Positions 54,452 to 62,990 of a stretch of DNA of 64,000 nucleotides are shown here, piece by piece. Position 1 is the first letter of the stretch, and each line of letters opens with the position of its first letter. A program made the translations under genes and the position numbers. The notes under the pieces are model-generated. The model was not told the origin of the DNA, searched no databases, and was given only the letters and a program-made list of their open reading frames with translations. This stretch comes from Palleronia marisminoris (GTDB lineage Bacteria > Pseudomonadota > Alphaproteobacteria > Rhodobacterales > Rhodobacteraceae), in assembly GCF_900172315.1 (NCBI RefSeq), contig NZ_FWFV01000006.1, forward strand, positions 179,158-243,157. Direction: 5' to 3'.

Positions 54452-55527
54452 GCCTGCTCGGCACCCCAGCCTTCGGACTGCATTTCGTGCAGGCGCGAGG
54501 CCGTGCGCTCGAACTCGAACGCACCGGTGCCTTCGGCATACAGCCCCTCGGGCCGGTCGGCGGCGGACATGACCAGGCGCGTCTCGGCCTCGTAAAGGGC
54601 GTCGATCAGCGTGACGAAGCGCTTGGCCTCGTTGTAGTTGTCTGCCCCCAGCCGCGGCACGTTTTCCAGCATCAGGACCCGCACATGCTCTGCCAGGGCA
54701 AGGTAGTCGGCCGCGCCCAGCGGTCGGCCGCAGAGGTCCCAGAAGCCCGCGCGGACGACACCGGCGGCGTAGCGCGGCAGTTCGACCGTGCGGCCGGTGA
54801 CCTCGAGGCGCAGCGTCTCGGGCTCGGCGCCGCCGGTCAGCCGCTCCCACAGGGCGTCGATGCCCTCGCGGGCGCGGGCGTCGGCGGGCGTGAAATAGAG
54901 GTCGGCCCCGGCGATCCGGTCCTGCCGCCAGTCGCGGGGCGAGGCGAGCTCCACCACCTTCATCCGCTGTTTCAGCAGGTCGATGAAGGGCAGGAACAGG
55001 TTGCGGTTCAGCCCGTCCTTGTAAAGGTCGTCCGGCGGGCGGTTCGAGGTCGTGACCACCGTCACGCCCTGCTCGAAGAGCCGCTCGAACAGGCGGCCGA
55101 CGATCATGGCGTCGGTGATGTCGCCGATCTGCATCTCGTCGAGGCACAGAAGGCGCAGGCCGTCGGCGATGTCGTCGGCCACCGGCTTGATTGCGTCGTC
55201 CACGCCCCGCTTGCGGGCGCGGCCGATGGCGGCGTGGGTCTCTTGCATGAAGCCATGGAAGTGCACCCGGCGCTGGCCGCCTGCCACCTCGACCCGGCGC
55301 GCGAACAGGTCCATCAGCATCGACTTCCCGCGCCCGACCCCGCCCCAGAGGTACAGCCCCTGAACCGGCTCGGAGGTCTTGCGGCCGAAGAAGCCCCGGC
55401 GGGCGGGCTTCTCGGCCAGCGCCTGCGACAGGCGCGTGAATTCGGGCAGCACGGCCTCTTGCGCCGGGTCGGCTTCGATCCGGCCGGCGGCGACCTCTTC
55501 GGCATAGATGTCTTCGAAACGCTCCAT
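54448..55527 (-). CDS. zapE: Cell division protein ZapE (AFG1-type ATPase)
   Basis: AAA-type P-loop ATPase of 359 residues of the AFG1/ZapE family, which acts on FtsZ in Escherichia coli and on mitochondrial quality control in yeast. Walker A GGVGRGKSM, sensor/Walker B LLCLDEMQIGDITDAMI and TTSNRPPDDLY with the Arg finger region are present. ATG 55527 opens MERFEDIYAEEV; the open frame continues upstream without similarity. It is divergent from tspO, with 115 bp between starts. Confidence 0.93.
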   Translation of the reverse strand: MERFEDIYAEEVAAGRIEADPAQEAVLPEFTRLSQALAEKPARRGFFGRKTSEPVQGLYLWGGVGRGKSMLMDLFARRVEVAGGQRRVHFHGFMQETHAAIGRARKRGVDDAIKPVADDIADGLRLLCLDEMQIGDITDAMIVGRLFERLFEQGVTVVTTSNRPPDDLYKDGLNRNLFLPFIDLLKQRMKVVELASPRDWRQDRIAGADLYFTPADARAREGIDALWERLTGGAEPETLRLEVTGRTVELPRYAAGVVRAGFWDLCGRPLGAADYLALAEHVRVLMLENVPRLGADNYNEAKRFVTLIDALYEAETRLVMSAADRPEGLYAEGTGAFEFERTASRLHEMQSEGWGAEQA

Positions 55528-55642
55528 GCGTCGCGACCTAGAGGTTGGCCCGCGGGAAAGAAAGGGCACCCATGCGGTCACGCCAGCGAGAGCGGCCGCG
55601 CGTGATCTGGACGGCAGGTCTGTGCATGTTATCACCGACGCC

Positions 55643-56110
55643 ATGGACTGGATGCTGTTCCTTCTCTTTCTGCTTGCCTCGTCGGGTGCCGCGGCGACCG
55701 GCGTGATGTTCAAGCCGGGCGCCTGGTATGGCGGGCTGAAGAAACCGGGCTTCACGCCGCCGAACTGGGCGTTCCCGGTCGTCTGGAGCATCCTCTACGT
55801 ACTGATCGCCCTGGCCGCCGCGCGTGTGGCGCCAGAGGATCATGCCGGCCTCGCCATGGCGTACTTCACGGTGCAGATCGTGTTCAACACGCTGTGGACG
55901 CCCGTGTTCTTCGGGCTGCACCACATGAAGGCGGGGCTGGTCGTCATCGGCATCCTGTGGCTCGCCGTGGCCGGGACGCTCTGGCAGTTCTGGCAGATCG
56001 ACTGGATCGCCGGCCTCATGTTCGTTCCGTACCTCGTCTGGGTCAGCGTCGCCTTTGCCCTGAACGCATCGGTCTGGTGGCTGAACCGGCACCGGCCGAA
56101 CGCCACCTGA
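55643..56110 (+). CDS. tspO: TspO/MBR-family tryptophan-rich sensory protein
   Basis: Membrane protein of 155 residues with five helices and many Trp. Family motifs are GLKKPGFTPPNWAFPVVWS (about 33-51) and FNTLWTPVFFGLHHMKAGLV (about 83-102), both close to the Rhodobacter sphaeroides TspO, which binds porphyrins and represses photosynthesis genes. No photosynthesis genes are in the window. The start ATG 55643 has only a weak ribosome-binding site; an upstream in-frame start is possible. Confidence 0.92.
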   Translation: MDWMLFLLFLLASSGAAATGVMFKPGAWYGGLKKPGFTPPNWAFPVVWSILYVLIALAAARVAPEDHAGLAMAYFTVQIVFNTLWTPVFFGLHHMKAGLVVIGILWLAVAGTLWQFWQIDWIAGLMFVPYLVWVSVAFALNASVWWLNRHRPNAT

Positions 56111-56138
56111 TCACCTCCAACCTGGGATTGCCGCACCG

Positions 56139-58451
56139 ATGATGAACCTGACCGCGCTTCTGCGCTCGGCCCTTGGGGCCTTGGCGATCCTGATGGTCGT
56201 GGCGCTCGGACCTGCCGCCGCGCAGGAGGCGACCGAAGAGGCCGCGGCCGCGGTCGCCGTGACCGAGCAGGGCGTCGTCGACCTGCTGATCCAGGCGCTC
56301 GAGGATGATGCCGCGCGCGCCGAACTGCTCGACCGGCTGCGCCAGACCCAAGAGGTGGCGGACGGGGACAGTCCCGCAGACGACGTGGTCGAGCTTCTGG
56401 CCGGTGAGGACGCGGCTCCCTCCGAGGTGCTGTCCTTCGGGCGCCGCATCGCGCTGGTCACGCAAGGGGCCGCCGAGGGGCTCGCCACCCGCGCCGTCTC
56501 GGTCTGGGACCGGCTGCAGCAGGCGCCGGAGGTTCTGAGCGGGCTCGAAGGGCTGTCGCTGGCAATCGTTCTTCAGACGGTGGGCGAGCTTCTCATGGTG
56601 ATCGTCGCGACCGCCGCTGTCTTCCTGGTCCTGCGCAGCATGGCCAAGCGGCTGTATCGACGGTTGGGCGCGGCGACCCATGAAGCCTCTGCCGCGCGCA
56701 CGGTGGGGCTGTGGATCCTGTCGGCACTGATCGACCTGTCGATCGTGATCGTGGCTTGGGCGGCGGGCTACCTGATCGCCTTGCTCGCCCTTGGCGATTT
56801 CGGGACGATCGAGATCCGCCAGACGCTGTATCTCAACGCGTTCCTTCTGGTCGAGACGGTGAAAGTCGGCGTGCGACTCGTGCTGTCGCCCTCGGCACGC
56901 GAAATGCGGCTGCTGCCCATGGGCGACCGCGTGGCGAAGCGTACGACGCGGGCCGTCAACGCCATCGTCAGCATCGCCGGCTACGGGCAATTGCTGGTGG
57001 TGCCGATCGTGAATTCCCAGACGGGCCGGGTCGCCGGGTCGGCCGTTACGGCGCTGATCGCGCTGGTCGTGCTGGGGATCGCCGTGGTGATGATCCTGCG
57101 CAACCGCCACCGCCTGGCCGACTGGATGACCGGAGAAGGGGGCATCGTGCGCCCCACCGGCTCGCTGTCCTGGCTGGCGCGACACTGGCACTGGCCGGTG
57201 CTGCTGTATCTCTTCGCGATGTTCATCGTGGTGCTGATCAGCCCGCCGAACCTGGTGTTCCAGTCGCTGACGACCTCGGGGCAGGTGGTGCTGGTCGTGT
57301 TGGCGGGGGTCGCGTTCTCGACCTTCCTCACCCGGGTCATGGCGCGGGGAATCGTGGTGCCGGACGACGTGCGCGCCCGCCTGCCGCTGCTCGAAACGCG
57401 GCTCAACCGGTTCATCCCCAAGGCGCTGTTCGTCCTGCGGCTGGTGATTGTGGTCTTCGTGGTGCTCTTCGCGCTCGATGCGATCAACCTGGTCAGCCTG
57501 CGACTGTGGCTGGCCAGCCAGGTCGGGCTGCGGATGACGGGAATGTTCATCTCGGTCGCACTGATCCTGATCGCGGCCTTCGCCATCTGGGTCGCGATGA
57601 CCTCCTATGTCGATTACCGGCTGAACCCGGAATACGGCCAGATCGCCACGGCGCGCGAGCGCACGTTGCTGACGCTGGCGCGGAACGCGGCGACCATCGC
57701 GCTGATCCTGATCACGCTGATGTTCGTCCTGTCCGAGGTCGGGTTGAACATCGGGCCGCTCCTCGCCTCGGCCGGTGTGCTGGGCTTGGCAATCGGCTTC
57801 GGCGCGCAGAAGATGGTGCAAGACATCATTACCGGCGTCTTCATCCAGTTCGAGAACGCGATCAACGTGGGAGACGTCATCACCGCCGGCGGCACCACCG
57901 GCACGGTCGAGCGGCTGACGATCCGCTCTGTCAGCCTGCGGGACCTGTCGGGCGTGTTCCACATCATCCCGTTCTCGTCCGTGGACATGGTGTCGAACTA
58001 CATGAAGGATTTCGGCTACTACCTGTCGGACATGGGCGTCGCCTACCGCGAGAACGTCCTCGACGTGAAGACGGCGATGATCGACGCCTTCGAAGAGCTG
58101 CGGGCCGACGCAGAGCACGGCCCGAACATCGTCGGCGATTTCGAGTGGTTCGGGGTGCAGGAGCTGGCCGATTCAGCCGTCATCCTGCGCGCGCGGATCA
58201 AATGCGCTCCGGGTACGCAGTGGGGCGTCGGGCGGATGTATAACGAGGTTTGCAAGCGCATCTTCGACGAGCGCGGCATCGAGATCCCCTTCCCGCATCG
58301 CACGCTCTACCTGGGCGAGGCCAAGGACGGAACGACCCAGACCTTCCATGTCAGCCGCCGCCAGCAGATCGAGGGAGAGGTCAGCGATCCTATCCCCGAC
58401 GACCGCGCCGCGTCCCCCAGCCAGGACGAACCGCTGGGCGACGAGAGCTAG
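56139..58451 (+). CDS. Large mechanosensitive channel, MscS family (YbiO-like)
   Basis: Inner-membrane channel of 770 residues. A signal peptide (LGALAILMVVALGPAAAQ) is followed by a periplasmic, Glu/Ala-rich region to about residue 140, nine or more helices, the MscS pore helix ASAGVLGLAIGFGAQKMVQD near residue 545, and the cytoplasmic domain (FENAINVGDVITAGG, IPFSSVDMVSNYMKD). Size and domain order resemble E. coli YbiO. The ATG is doubled (56139, 56142). It lies 28 bp after tspO. Confidence 0.9.
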   Translation: MMNLTALLRSALGALAILMVVALGPAAAQEATEEAAAAVAVTEQGVVDLLIQALEDDAARAELLDRLRQTQEVADGDSPADDVVELLAGEDAAPSEVLSFGRRIALVTQGAAEGLATRAVSVWDRLQQAPEVLSGLEGLSLAIVLQTVGELLMVIVATAAVFLVLRSMAKRLYRRLGAATHEASAARTVGLWILSALIDLSIVIVAWAAGYLIALLALGDFGTIEIRQTLYLNAFLLVETVKVGVRLVLSPSAREMRLLPMGDRVAKRTTRAVNAIVSIAGYGQLLVVPIVNSQTGRVAGSAVTALIALVVLGIAVVMILRNRHRLADWMTGEGGIVRPTGSLSWLARHWHWPVLLYLFAMFIVVLISPPNLVFQSLTTSGQVVLVVLAGVAFSTFLTRVMARGIVVPDDVRARLPLLETRLNRFIPKALFVLRLVIVVFVVLFALDAINLVSLRLWLASQVGLRMTGMFISVALILIAAFAIWVAMTSYVDYRLNPEYGQIATARERTLLTLARNAATIALILITLMFVLSEVGLNIGPLLASAGVLGLAIGFGAQKMVQDIITGVFIQFENAINVGDVITAGGTTGTVERLTIRSVSLRDLSGVFHIIPFSSVDMVSNYMKDFGYYLSDMGVAYRENVLDVKTAMIDAFEELRADAEHGPNIVGDFEWFGVQELADSAVILRARIKCAPGTQWGVGRMYNEVCKRIFDERGIEIPFPHRTLYLGEAKDGTTQTFHVSRRQQIEGEVSDPIPDDRAASPSQDEPLGDES

Positions 58452-58456
58452 ACCGC

Positions 58457-59017
58457 TCAGCGGTACGAGATCACCTTCGTGCCGATGTTCACGTGGGGGT
58501 AGAGCTCGATCACGTCGTCATTGGTCAGACGGATGCAGCCCGAGGACACCGCCTGCCCGATGGTCCAGGGCTGGGGGGTGCCATGGATGCGGTACAGCGT
58601 GTCGCGTCCGCCACGATAGAGGTACAGCGCCCGCGCGCCCAGGGGATTGTCCGGGCCGCCCGGCATCCCGCCGGCGTACTGCCCGTAGACGTCGGGTTCG
58701 CGCCGGATCATGTTCCGTGTCGGGGTCCACGAGGGCCATTGCTCCTTGCGCTTGATGACGGTGGTGCCGCGAAGGTTGCGGCCGTCATCGCCCACGGCGA
58801 CGTGGTATTCGCGCGCCCGTCCCGGTGCCCGGACGTGGTAGATCGAGAAGTAGTCGGGGAAGACGTGGATCGTGTCGACCTCGACATCCTCACGGATCTC
58901 CACGTCGCGCGCCCGCATCGTCGCGTGGCTCTTGTGAGGCAGTCCGGCATGGCCCAGCACGGCGGAAGGCGTGAGGGCGGCAAAGCCGGTGGCGATGAAG
59001 TGGCGTCGGGTCAACAT
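58457..59017 (-). CDS. L,D-transpeptidase, Tat-exported (YkuD fold)
   Basis: Periplasmic cell-wall enzyme of 186 residues. The N-terminus LTRRHFIATGFAAL is a twin-arginine signal. The YkuD catalytic motif is complete: HGTPQPWTIG (His145) and SSGCIRL (catalytic Cys161). It would form 3-3 cross-links between diaminopimelates or attach a protein to peptidoglycan. ATG 59017 is preferred to the upstream frame because it starts the Tat motif at residue 3. It converges on the mscS-type gene with a gap of five bases. Confidence 0.9.
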   Translation of the reverse strand: MLTRRHFIATGFAALTPSAVLGHAGLPHKSHATMRARDVEIREDVEVDTIHVFPDYFSIYHVRAPGRAREYHVAVGDDGRNLRGTTVIKRKEQWPSWTPTRNMIRREPDVYGQYAGGMPGGPDNPLGARALYLYRGGRDTLYRIHGTPQPWTIGQAVSSGCIRLTNDDVIELYPHVNIGTKVISYR

Positions 59018-59267
59018 GGCGAATCTCTGGCAATCAAAGGGTTGCGGAAACGGTTCTGGGGGTCTCGCGGCTTTCAGGCAACGCACAAGGACGTCAGAGG
59101 GTTCGTCCTGTGACGTATTTACGGGTGCCATTCAACCAGGGTCGCGCGCTGGATGGGACAGGTCTGACGAAGCCGTGACGCATTTCCCGCGACGGAAGCG
59201 CATGCGGCCCGCCGTATCAGGGGGGTCGCCGCGACATGGCGATCCGAGACATCGAAAGGACAAGAAA

Positions 59268-59759
59268 ATGATCCGCACCGCGATCTTCGCGCTCATGGCC
59301 GGCACGGTCATGGCCGGTGCCACCTTCGCCCAGAACGCGTCCGCAACGAACCAGGGCACCCAGCGGCCCCACCCGATCCTGCGCCTCGACCAGAACGACG
59401 ATGGCCAGATCAGCCGCGAGGAAATGCAGGCCATGGGTCAGAACCCGATGGCGCGCGCCGATGCGAATGGCGACGGCACCGTTTCGCGGGACGAGGTGAT
59501 CTCGGCCGCCGTCGAGCGGGCAACCGAGCGCGCGGGCGCCATGTTCGACCGCTTCGACGAGGACAACAACGGCGAGATTGCCGTGGTGAATCTGCCCCAG
59601 CCCCGCGGCGCGCATGGCGACCGGGCCGAGCAGCTCTTCGATCGGTTCGACGCGGATGGCGACGGTACGCTCTCGGCCGAGGAGATCTCGCAGATCCCGC
59701 CCATGGGACGCCGCGGTCATCACGGCCCCGACGGCCAAATGGACCACTACCGCGGCTGA
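59268..59759 (+). CDS. Exported EF-hand calcium-binding protein
   Basis: Protein of 163 residues with a signal peptide (IFALMAGTVMAGATFAQ) and four EF-hand loops: D41-E52, D65-E76 and D128-E139 are complete, while D97-N108 lacks the Glu at position 12 and should bind weakly. The C-terminus is His/Gly-rich (GRRGHHGPDGQMDHY), so other metals are also conceivable. AAGGA precedes ATG 59268. The next gene, an ECF sigma factor, begins 51 bp later in the same direction. Confidence 0.9.
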   Translation: MIRTAIFALMAGTVMAGATFAQNASATNQGTQRPHPILRLDQNDDGQISREEMQAMGQNPMARADANGDGTVSRDEVISAAVERATERAGAMFDRFDEDNNGEIAVVNLPQPRGAHGDRAEQLFDRFDADGDGTLSAEEISQIPPMGRRGHHGPDGQMDHYRG

Positions 59760-59810
59760 TGCGATGGGGTCGGACTCGTGCGAGAACCGGCCCCGACACA
59801 CGGGGACGCA

Positions 59811-60377
59811 ATGAGCGAGCCTGACGACGAAACCCTGCTGGCGGCTTACGCGGCCGGCGACATGGCGGCCGCCGCACCCTTGGCGCGGCGGCACCTGCCG
59901 CGCGTGCTGGCCGTGGCGCAGCGGATGCTGGGCGACGCCGCCGAGGCCGAGGATGTCTCGCAAGAGGCGCTGATGCGGCTGTGGCGGATCGCGCCCGACT
60001 GGGAGGCGGGTCGTGCCAAGGTTTCGACATGGCTCTACCGGGTGACGGCGAACCTGTGCACCGACCGGCTGCGCGCCCGCCGCCATACCGAGCCGCTGAA
60101 CGCGGCGAATGACCCCGCCGCACCCGAGCCCGGCGTGAGCGAGCGGATGCAGGATGCCCAGCGCAGAACCGCGCTGGAGGACGCCTTGGCGCGCTTGCCC
60201 GAACGGCAACGCCTGGCGGTGATCCTGCGCCATATGGAAGAACTGCCGAACCCCGAGATCGCTGTCGCCATGGGCGTGAGCGTAGAAGCGGTGGAAAGCC
60301 TGACGGCACGGGGGAAGGCCACCTTGGGCCGTATACTGGCCGGGCGGAAGGAGGCGCTGGGATATGTCGATGAATGA
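59811..60377 (+). CDS. ECF-type RNA polymerase sigma factor
   Basis: Sigma-70 family factor of 188 residues with only regions 2 and 4. Region 2 reads RMLGDAAEAEDVSQEALMRLWR and VSTWLYRVTANLCTDRLR; region 4 reads ALARLPERQRLAVILRHMEE with the helix-turn-helix NPEIAVAMGVSVEAVESL. ATG 59811 is chosen with GGGGA upstream; GTG 59778 is an alternative. Its end overlaps the following gene by 14 bases, as typical for a sigma/anti-sigma pair. Confidence 0.9.
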   Translation: MSEPDDETLLAAYAAGDMAAAAPLARRHLPRVLAVAQRMLGDAAEAEDVSQEALMRLWRIAPDWEAGRAKVSTWLYRVTANLCTDRLRARRHTEPLNAANDPAAPEPGVSERMQDAQRRTALEDALARLPERQRLAVILRHMEELPNPEIAVAMGVSVEAVESLTARGKATLGRILAGRKEALGYVDE

Positions 60378-60720
60378 AGACGATCTGACCCGCGCGCTTG
60401 GCGCGCTGAAGGAGCCCGCGTCGGACGACCTGATGTCGCGCGTGCTGGCCGATGCCGCGCTTGAGCAGGGGCGAAGGGCACCGCCGCAGCCCTCGGACCT
60501 GCTGCTTGCGCGGGTGCTGCGGGACGCCCGGCGGGCCGCGGCGGGCCGGCGCCGGCGCGACAGCTGGGCCTGGGGCGGGATTGCCGCAGCCTGCGCCGTC
60601 GGCATCTTCCTGGGCATCGCCGATCCGGGCGGCGTGGTGGCCTCGGTGGCGCCGGAAAGCTACGCGATGGAAGACCTGTCCGGGGTCTATGCCTTTCAAT
60701 TGGCGGAGGTCGTGGAATGA
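60364..60720 (+). CDS. Probable membrane-bound anti-sigma factor
   Basis: Protein of 118 residues with a cytoplasmic N-terminal helical part (DDLTRALGALKEPASDDLMSRVL), an Arg-rich stretch, one membrane helix (WAWGGIAAACAVGIFLGIA) and a short periplasmic tail. No zinc anti-sigma motif is present. The call rests on topology and on translational coupling with the sigma gene on one side and a periplasmic sensor gene on the other; the sequence family itself I do not recognise. AAGGAGG lies nine bases before ATG 60364. Confidence 0.65.
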   Translation: MSMNEDDLTRALGALKEPASDDLMSRVLADAALEQGRRAPPQPSDLLLARVLRDARRAAAGRRRRDSWAWGGIAAACAVGIFLGIADPGGVVASVAPESYAMEDLSGVYAFQLAEVVE

Positions 60721-61163
60721 GCTTGCGTGCGGTCCCGCGCCCTTGGCGCTATCTTCTGGTCGTCTCGCTGGCGCTGAACGTGGCGGTGGCGGGCGTCGTC
60801 ATCGGCTTGGCCTTCGACCGGCACGGTCCGGGGCGAGGAGGGCGCATGGGCGGTCCGCTCGCGCCGCTGGTCATGTCCTTGCCGGATGACGCGCGGCAGG
60901 ACCTGGTCACCGAGCTGAAACGCGCGCCCCGCCTCGATCCGGGCGCTCGTCGCGCCTCGTTCGAGGCCCTACTGTCGGCGATCCGGGCCGAACCGTTCGC
61001 GCCCGGGGCCGTCACGGCGGCCCTGCGCAAGCAACGCGACCTGGGCGAGGCGCGGCTGTCGACGCTTGAGACCGCGCTGGCTGCGGAGCTGGCCCGTCTC
61101 AGCGCCGAAGAACGGGCGGACTATGCCGAGCGGCTCAGACAATCGGTGCGCCGAAGGGACTGA
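60717..61163 (+). CDS. Periplasmic heavy-metal-sensor-like protein (CnrR/Spy type)
   Basis: Protein of 148 residues with an N-terminal membrane anchor (YLLVVSLALNVAVAGVVIGLAF) and a periplasmic helical hairpin domain of the metal-resistance/CnrR-like family: FDRHGPGRGGRMG, LPDDARQDLVTELKRA, and a C-terminal helix rich in Arg and Glu. In Cupriavidus CnrR and the membrane protein CnrY restrain the sigma factor CnrH until Ni/Co binds; the same three-part order is seen here. Start overlaps the anti-sigma gene by ATGA. Confidence 0.8.
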   Translation: MSLRAVPRPWRYLLVVSLALNVAVAGVVIGLAFDRHGPGRGGRMGGPLAPLVMSLPDDARQDLVTELKRAPRLDPGARRASFEALLSAIRAEPFAPGAVTAALRKQRDLGEARLSTLETALAAELARLSAEERADYAERLRQSVRRRD

Positions 61164-61234
61164 CGCCGGCGGGGCGTGGCCGAAGGCGCAGATCCGCCCT
61201 TCCCACGTGGCGGCGCGTCAGCTACGCAGGAGAA

Positions 61235-61412
61235 GCTCGGTGTTCCGCCCGCGTGGTGGAGCCCCTGAGGGAATCCGGTGAAATGCCGGAGCCGCCCCCG
61301 CGACTGTATGCGGCGAGCGCGCGTCCGAAAAAGCCACTTGGATGTCGGTCCGGGGAAGGCGAACGTCGCGCAACGACCCGCAAGCCAGGAGACCTGCCGG
61401 GCATGATGGAAA
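61235..61412 (+). promoter_or_regulatory. Cobalamin (AdoCbl) riboswitch
   Basis: The conserved core is easily recognised: GGGAATCCGGTGAAATGCCGG (61269-61289, one base longer than needed), GCCGCCCCCGCGACTGTA just after it, and the B12 box AAGCCAGGAGACCTGCC at about 61382-61398. It is followed by cbtB within 50 bases. Such riboswitches turn off expression when cobalamin is plentiful, here limiting cobalt uptake. The exact ends are estimated. Confidence 0.95.
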
Positions 61413-61446
61413 CCAGACCGTCGGGGAGACGGGCAAGGAGATGAAG

Positions 61447-61617
61447 ATGACCACCACGACCGCTACCCGCGCCTCCACCGCCGACGTTGCGCTGCCGGCG
61501 CTTTTCGCGTCGATCCTGGGTCTCGGCCTGATCGTCCTGGCAGGCCACGTGCAGGCCGATGCGCTGCACGACGCCGCGCATGACGTTCGCCACGCCACCG
61601 GCTTTCCCTGTCACTGA
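61447..61617 (+). CDS. cbtB: Cobalt transporter subunit CbtB
   Basis: Very small membrane protein of 56 residues: one helix (ALFASILGLGLIVLAGHV) and the family C-terminal metal-binding tail with His41, His45, His49 and the final GFPCH. AAGGAG lies six bases before ATG 61447; the ATG at 61441 directly abuts it and is unlikely. With CbtA it is predicted to take up cobalt for cobalamin synthesis, and the preceding cobalamin riboswitch supports this. Confidence 0.93.
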   Translation: MTTTTATRASTADVALPALFASILGLGLIVLAGHVQADALHDAAHDVRHATGFPCH

Positions 61618-61620
61618 GCG

Positions 61621-62325
61621 ATGCTCGGCCGTATCCTGACCAGCGCAGTGATCGCTGGATTCGCCGCGGGGCTCGTCGCCGCGCTTCTTCAGCTTGTCTT
61701 CGTCCAGCCGGTGCTTCTGCATGCCGAGCTCTATGAGGGCGGCGAGCTGATCCATTTCGGCGCCGACAGCATCGTTTCGGCCCAGCAGCGCACCGGTGGC
61801 GTCGACCTGCTACGAGACGGGCTGAGCGTGCTGTTCTCGGCGCTGGTCTATGTCGGCTACGGGCTGATCCTGACCGCCGCGATGGCCATGGCCTCGGCCC
61901 GGGGACTGGCGCGGGTCGATCCGCGCGCCGGGATCGTCTGGGGCATCGCGGGATGGGTGACGGTTCAGTTCGCACCCGCCATCGGTCTGCCGCCCGAGCT
62001 TCCGGGCGTCGCCGCCGCCGATCTGGCCGCGCGCCAGGCGTGGTGGGCCGGCACAGTCGTCTCGACGGGTCTTGCCTGCGCGTTGCTTGCGCTCGGCAGG
62101 TCGTGGATGGCGTGGGGGGCGGCGATCGTGCTGTTCCTGCTGCCCCATCTGATTGGCGCGCCGCAGCCCGAGATCTATACCGGCCCGACCCCGCCTGAAC
62201 TGGCCGGCGAGTTCGCCGCGCGCGCCCTCGGCGTGGGTCTTGCGGTGTGGGTCTGCCTCGGCGCGCTCGCGGGCGCGCTGTGGAGCCGCGAGATGCGTGA
62301 CGCGGGCATCGCTCAACCTGCCTGA
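61621..62325 (+). CDS. cbtA: Cobalt transporter subunit CbtA
   Basis: Membrane protein of 234 residues with five or six helices, starting ILTSAVIAGFAAGLVAALLQ, with the family features PVLLHAELYE and FAPAIGLPPELPGV. It begins three bases after cbtB, so both are translated together under the cobalamin riboswitch. Transport activity of CbtAB is inferred from regulon studies rather than well shown biochemically. Confidence 0.92.
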   Translation: MLGRILTSAVIAGFAAGLVAALLQLVFVQPVLLHAELYEGGELIHFGADSIVSAQQRTGGVDLLRDGLSVLFSALVYVGYGLILTAAMAMASARGLARVDPRAGIVWGIAGWVTVQFAPAIGLPPELPGVAAADLAARQAWWAGTVVSTGLACALLALGRSWMAWGAAIVLFLLPHLIGAPQPEIYTGPTPPELAGEFAARALGVGLAVWVCLGALAGALWSREMRDAGIAQPA

Positions 62326-62383
62326 CCGCGCCGGCGGGCGCCCGAACCGCGCCCGCCGCACCACCTCGACGGAGATCGTTTCC

Positions 62384-62836
62384 ATGGGCCGTCCCCTTCT
62401 GATGCTGCTGATCGGACTGTTTTTCGGCACCGGCCTCGGCATCGTCTTTGCCGCGGGTCAGGGGCTGACTCTGGACGGGCACGACCACTCGACACATGCG
62501 CATGGGGATGCGGCCCACGCGGTGATGCATGAAGCGACCGTGGATGTGCCCGGCGCGACGGTCTCGGTCGAGGCCACGCCGGACTCGGTCGGAGGATACA
62601 ACCTGCACCTCGTCACCGGCGGGTTCGCCTTTGCCCCCGCCGCGGCAGGGGGTGCCCATGTGAAGGGCGAGGGCCACGCGCATGTCTACGTGGACGGGGT
62701 GAAGCTGGGCCGGCTCTACGGCGACTGGACGCACATCCCGACAGGCGGGAACGTGCGGGTGACCCTGAACGCCAACGACCACAGGGCGCTGACGGCGGAC
62801 GGTCAGCCGGTCGAGGCGCGCCTGCACCTCGAGTGA
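62384..62836 (+). CDS. Histidine-rich exported protein linked to CbtAB
   Basis: Protein of 150 residues with an N-terminal membrane anchor or signal (LLMLLIGLFFGTGLGIVFAAG) and a His-rich segment directly behind it (GHDHSTHAHGDAAHAVMH, His33-His49). The globular part has EGHAHVYVDGVKLGRLYGDW, a pattern I have seen in small periplasmic proteins but cannot name. GGAG precedes the ATG, 58 bp after cbtA. A periplasmic cobalt-binding role next to CbtAB is a reasonable inference, no more. Confidence 0.75.
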   Translation: MGRPLLMLLIGLFFGTGLGIVFAAGQGLTLDGHDHSTHAHGDAAHAVMHEATVDVPGATVSVEATPDSVGGYNLHLVTGGFAFAPAAAGGAHVKGEGHAHVYVDGVKLGRLYGDWTHIPTGGNVRVTLNANDHRALTADGQPVEARLHLE

Positions 62837-62990
62837 CCCGCGGGCGGCTTGCGGGCAGGACACTCGATCGCTAGGCATCGGACATCGCGGGGTTCCGCCC
62901 GAATACAGGGCGACGGTGCCCAGGTGTCGTATTTCGACGCGCGATGTCTTACATGGGCAGCCTGTGCGCCCGAGACCGCGAGGCATTGTC

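Noticed and set aside
56043..58118. Open frame of 691 codons on the minus strand
   Set aside because: It lies fully opposite the large mscS-type gene, has a composition dominated by His, Arg, Asp and Gln, and no recognisable domain; it is a GC-rich antisense shadow.
59091..59116. Inverted repeat ACGTCA-N14-TGACGT upstream of the EF-hand gene
   Set aside because: Short arms, long spacer and a single copy; it overlaps another chance repeat (AGGAC/GTCCT). Not enough to call an operator.
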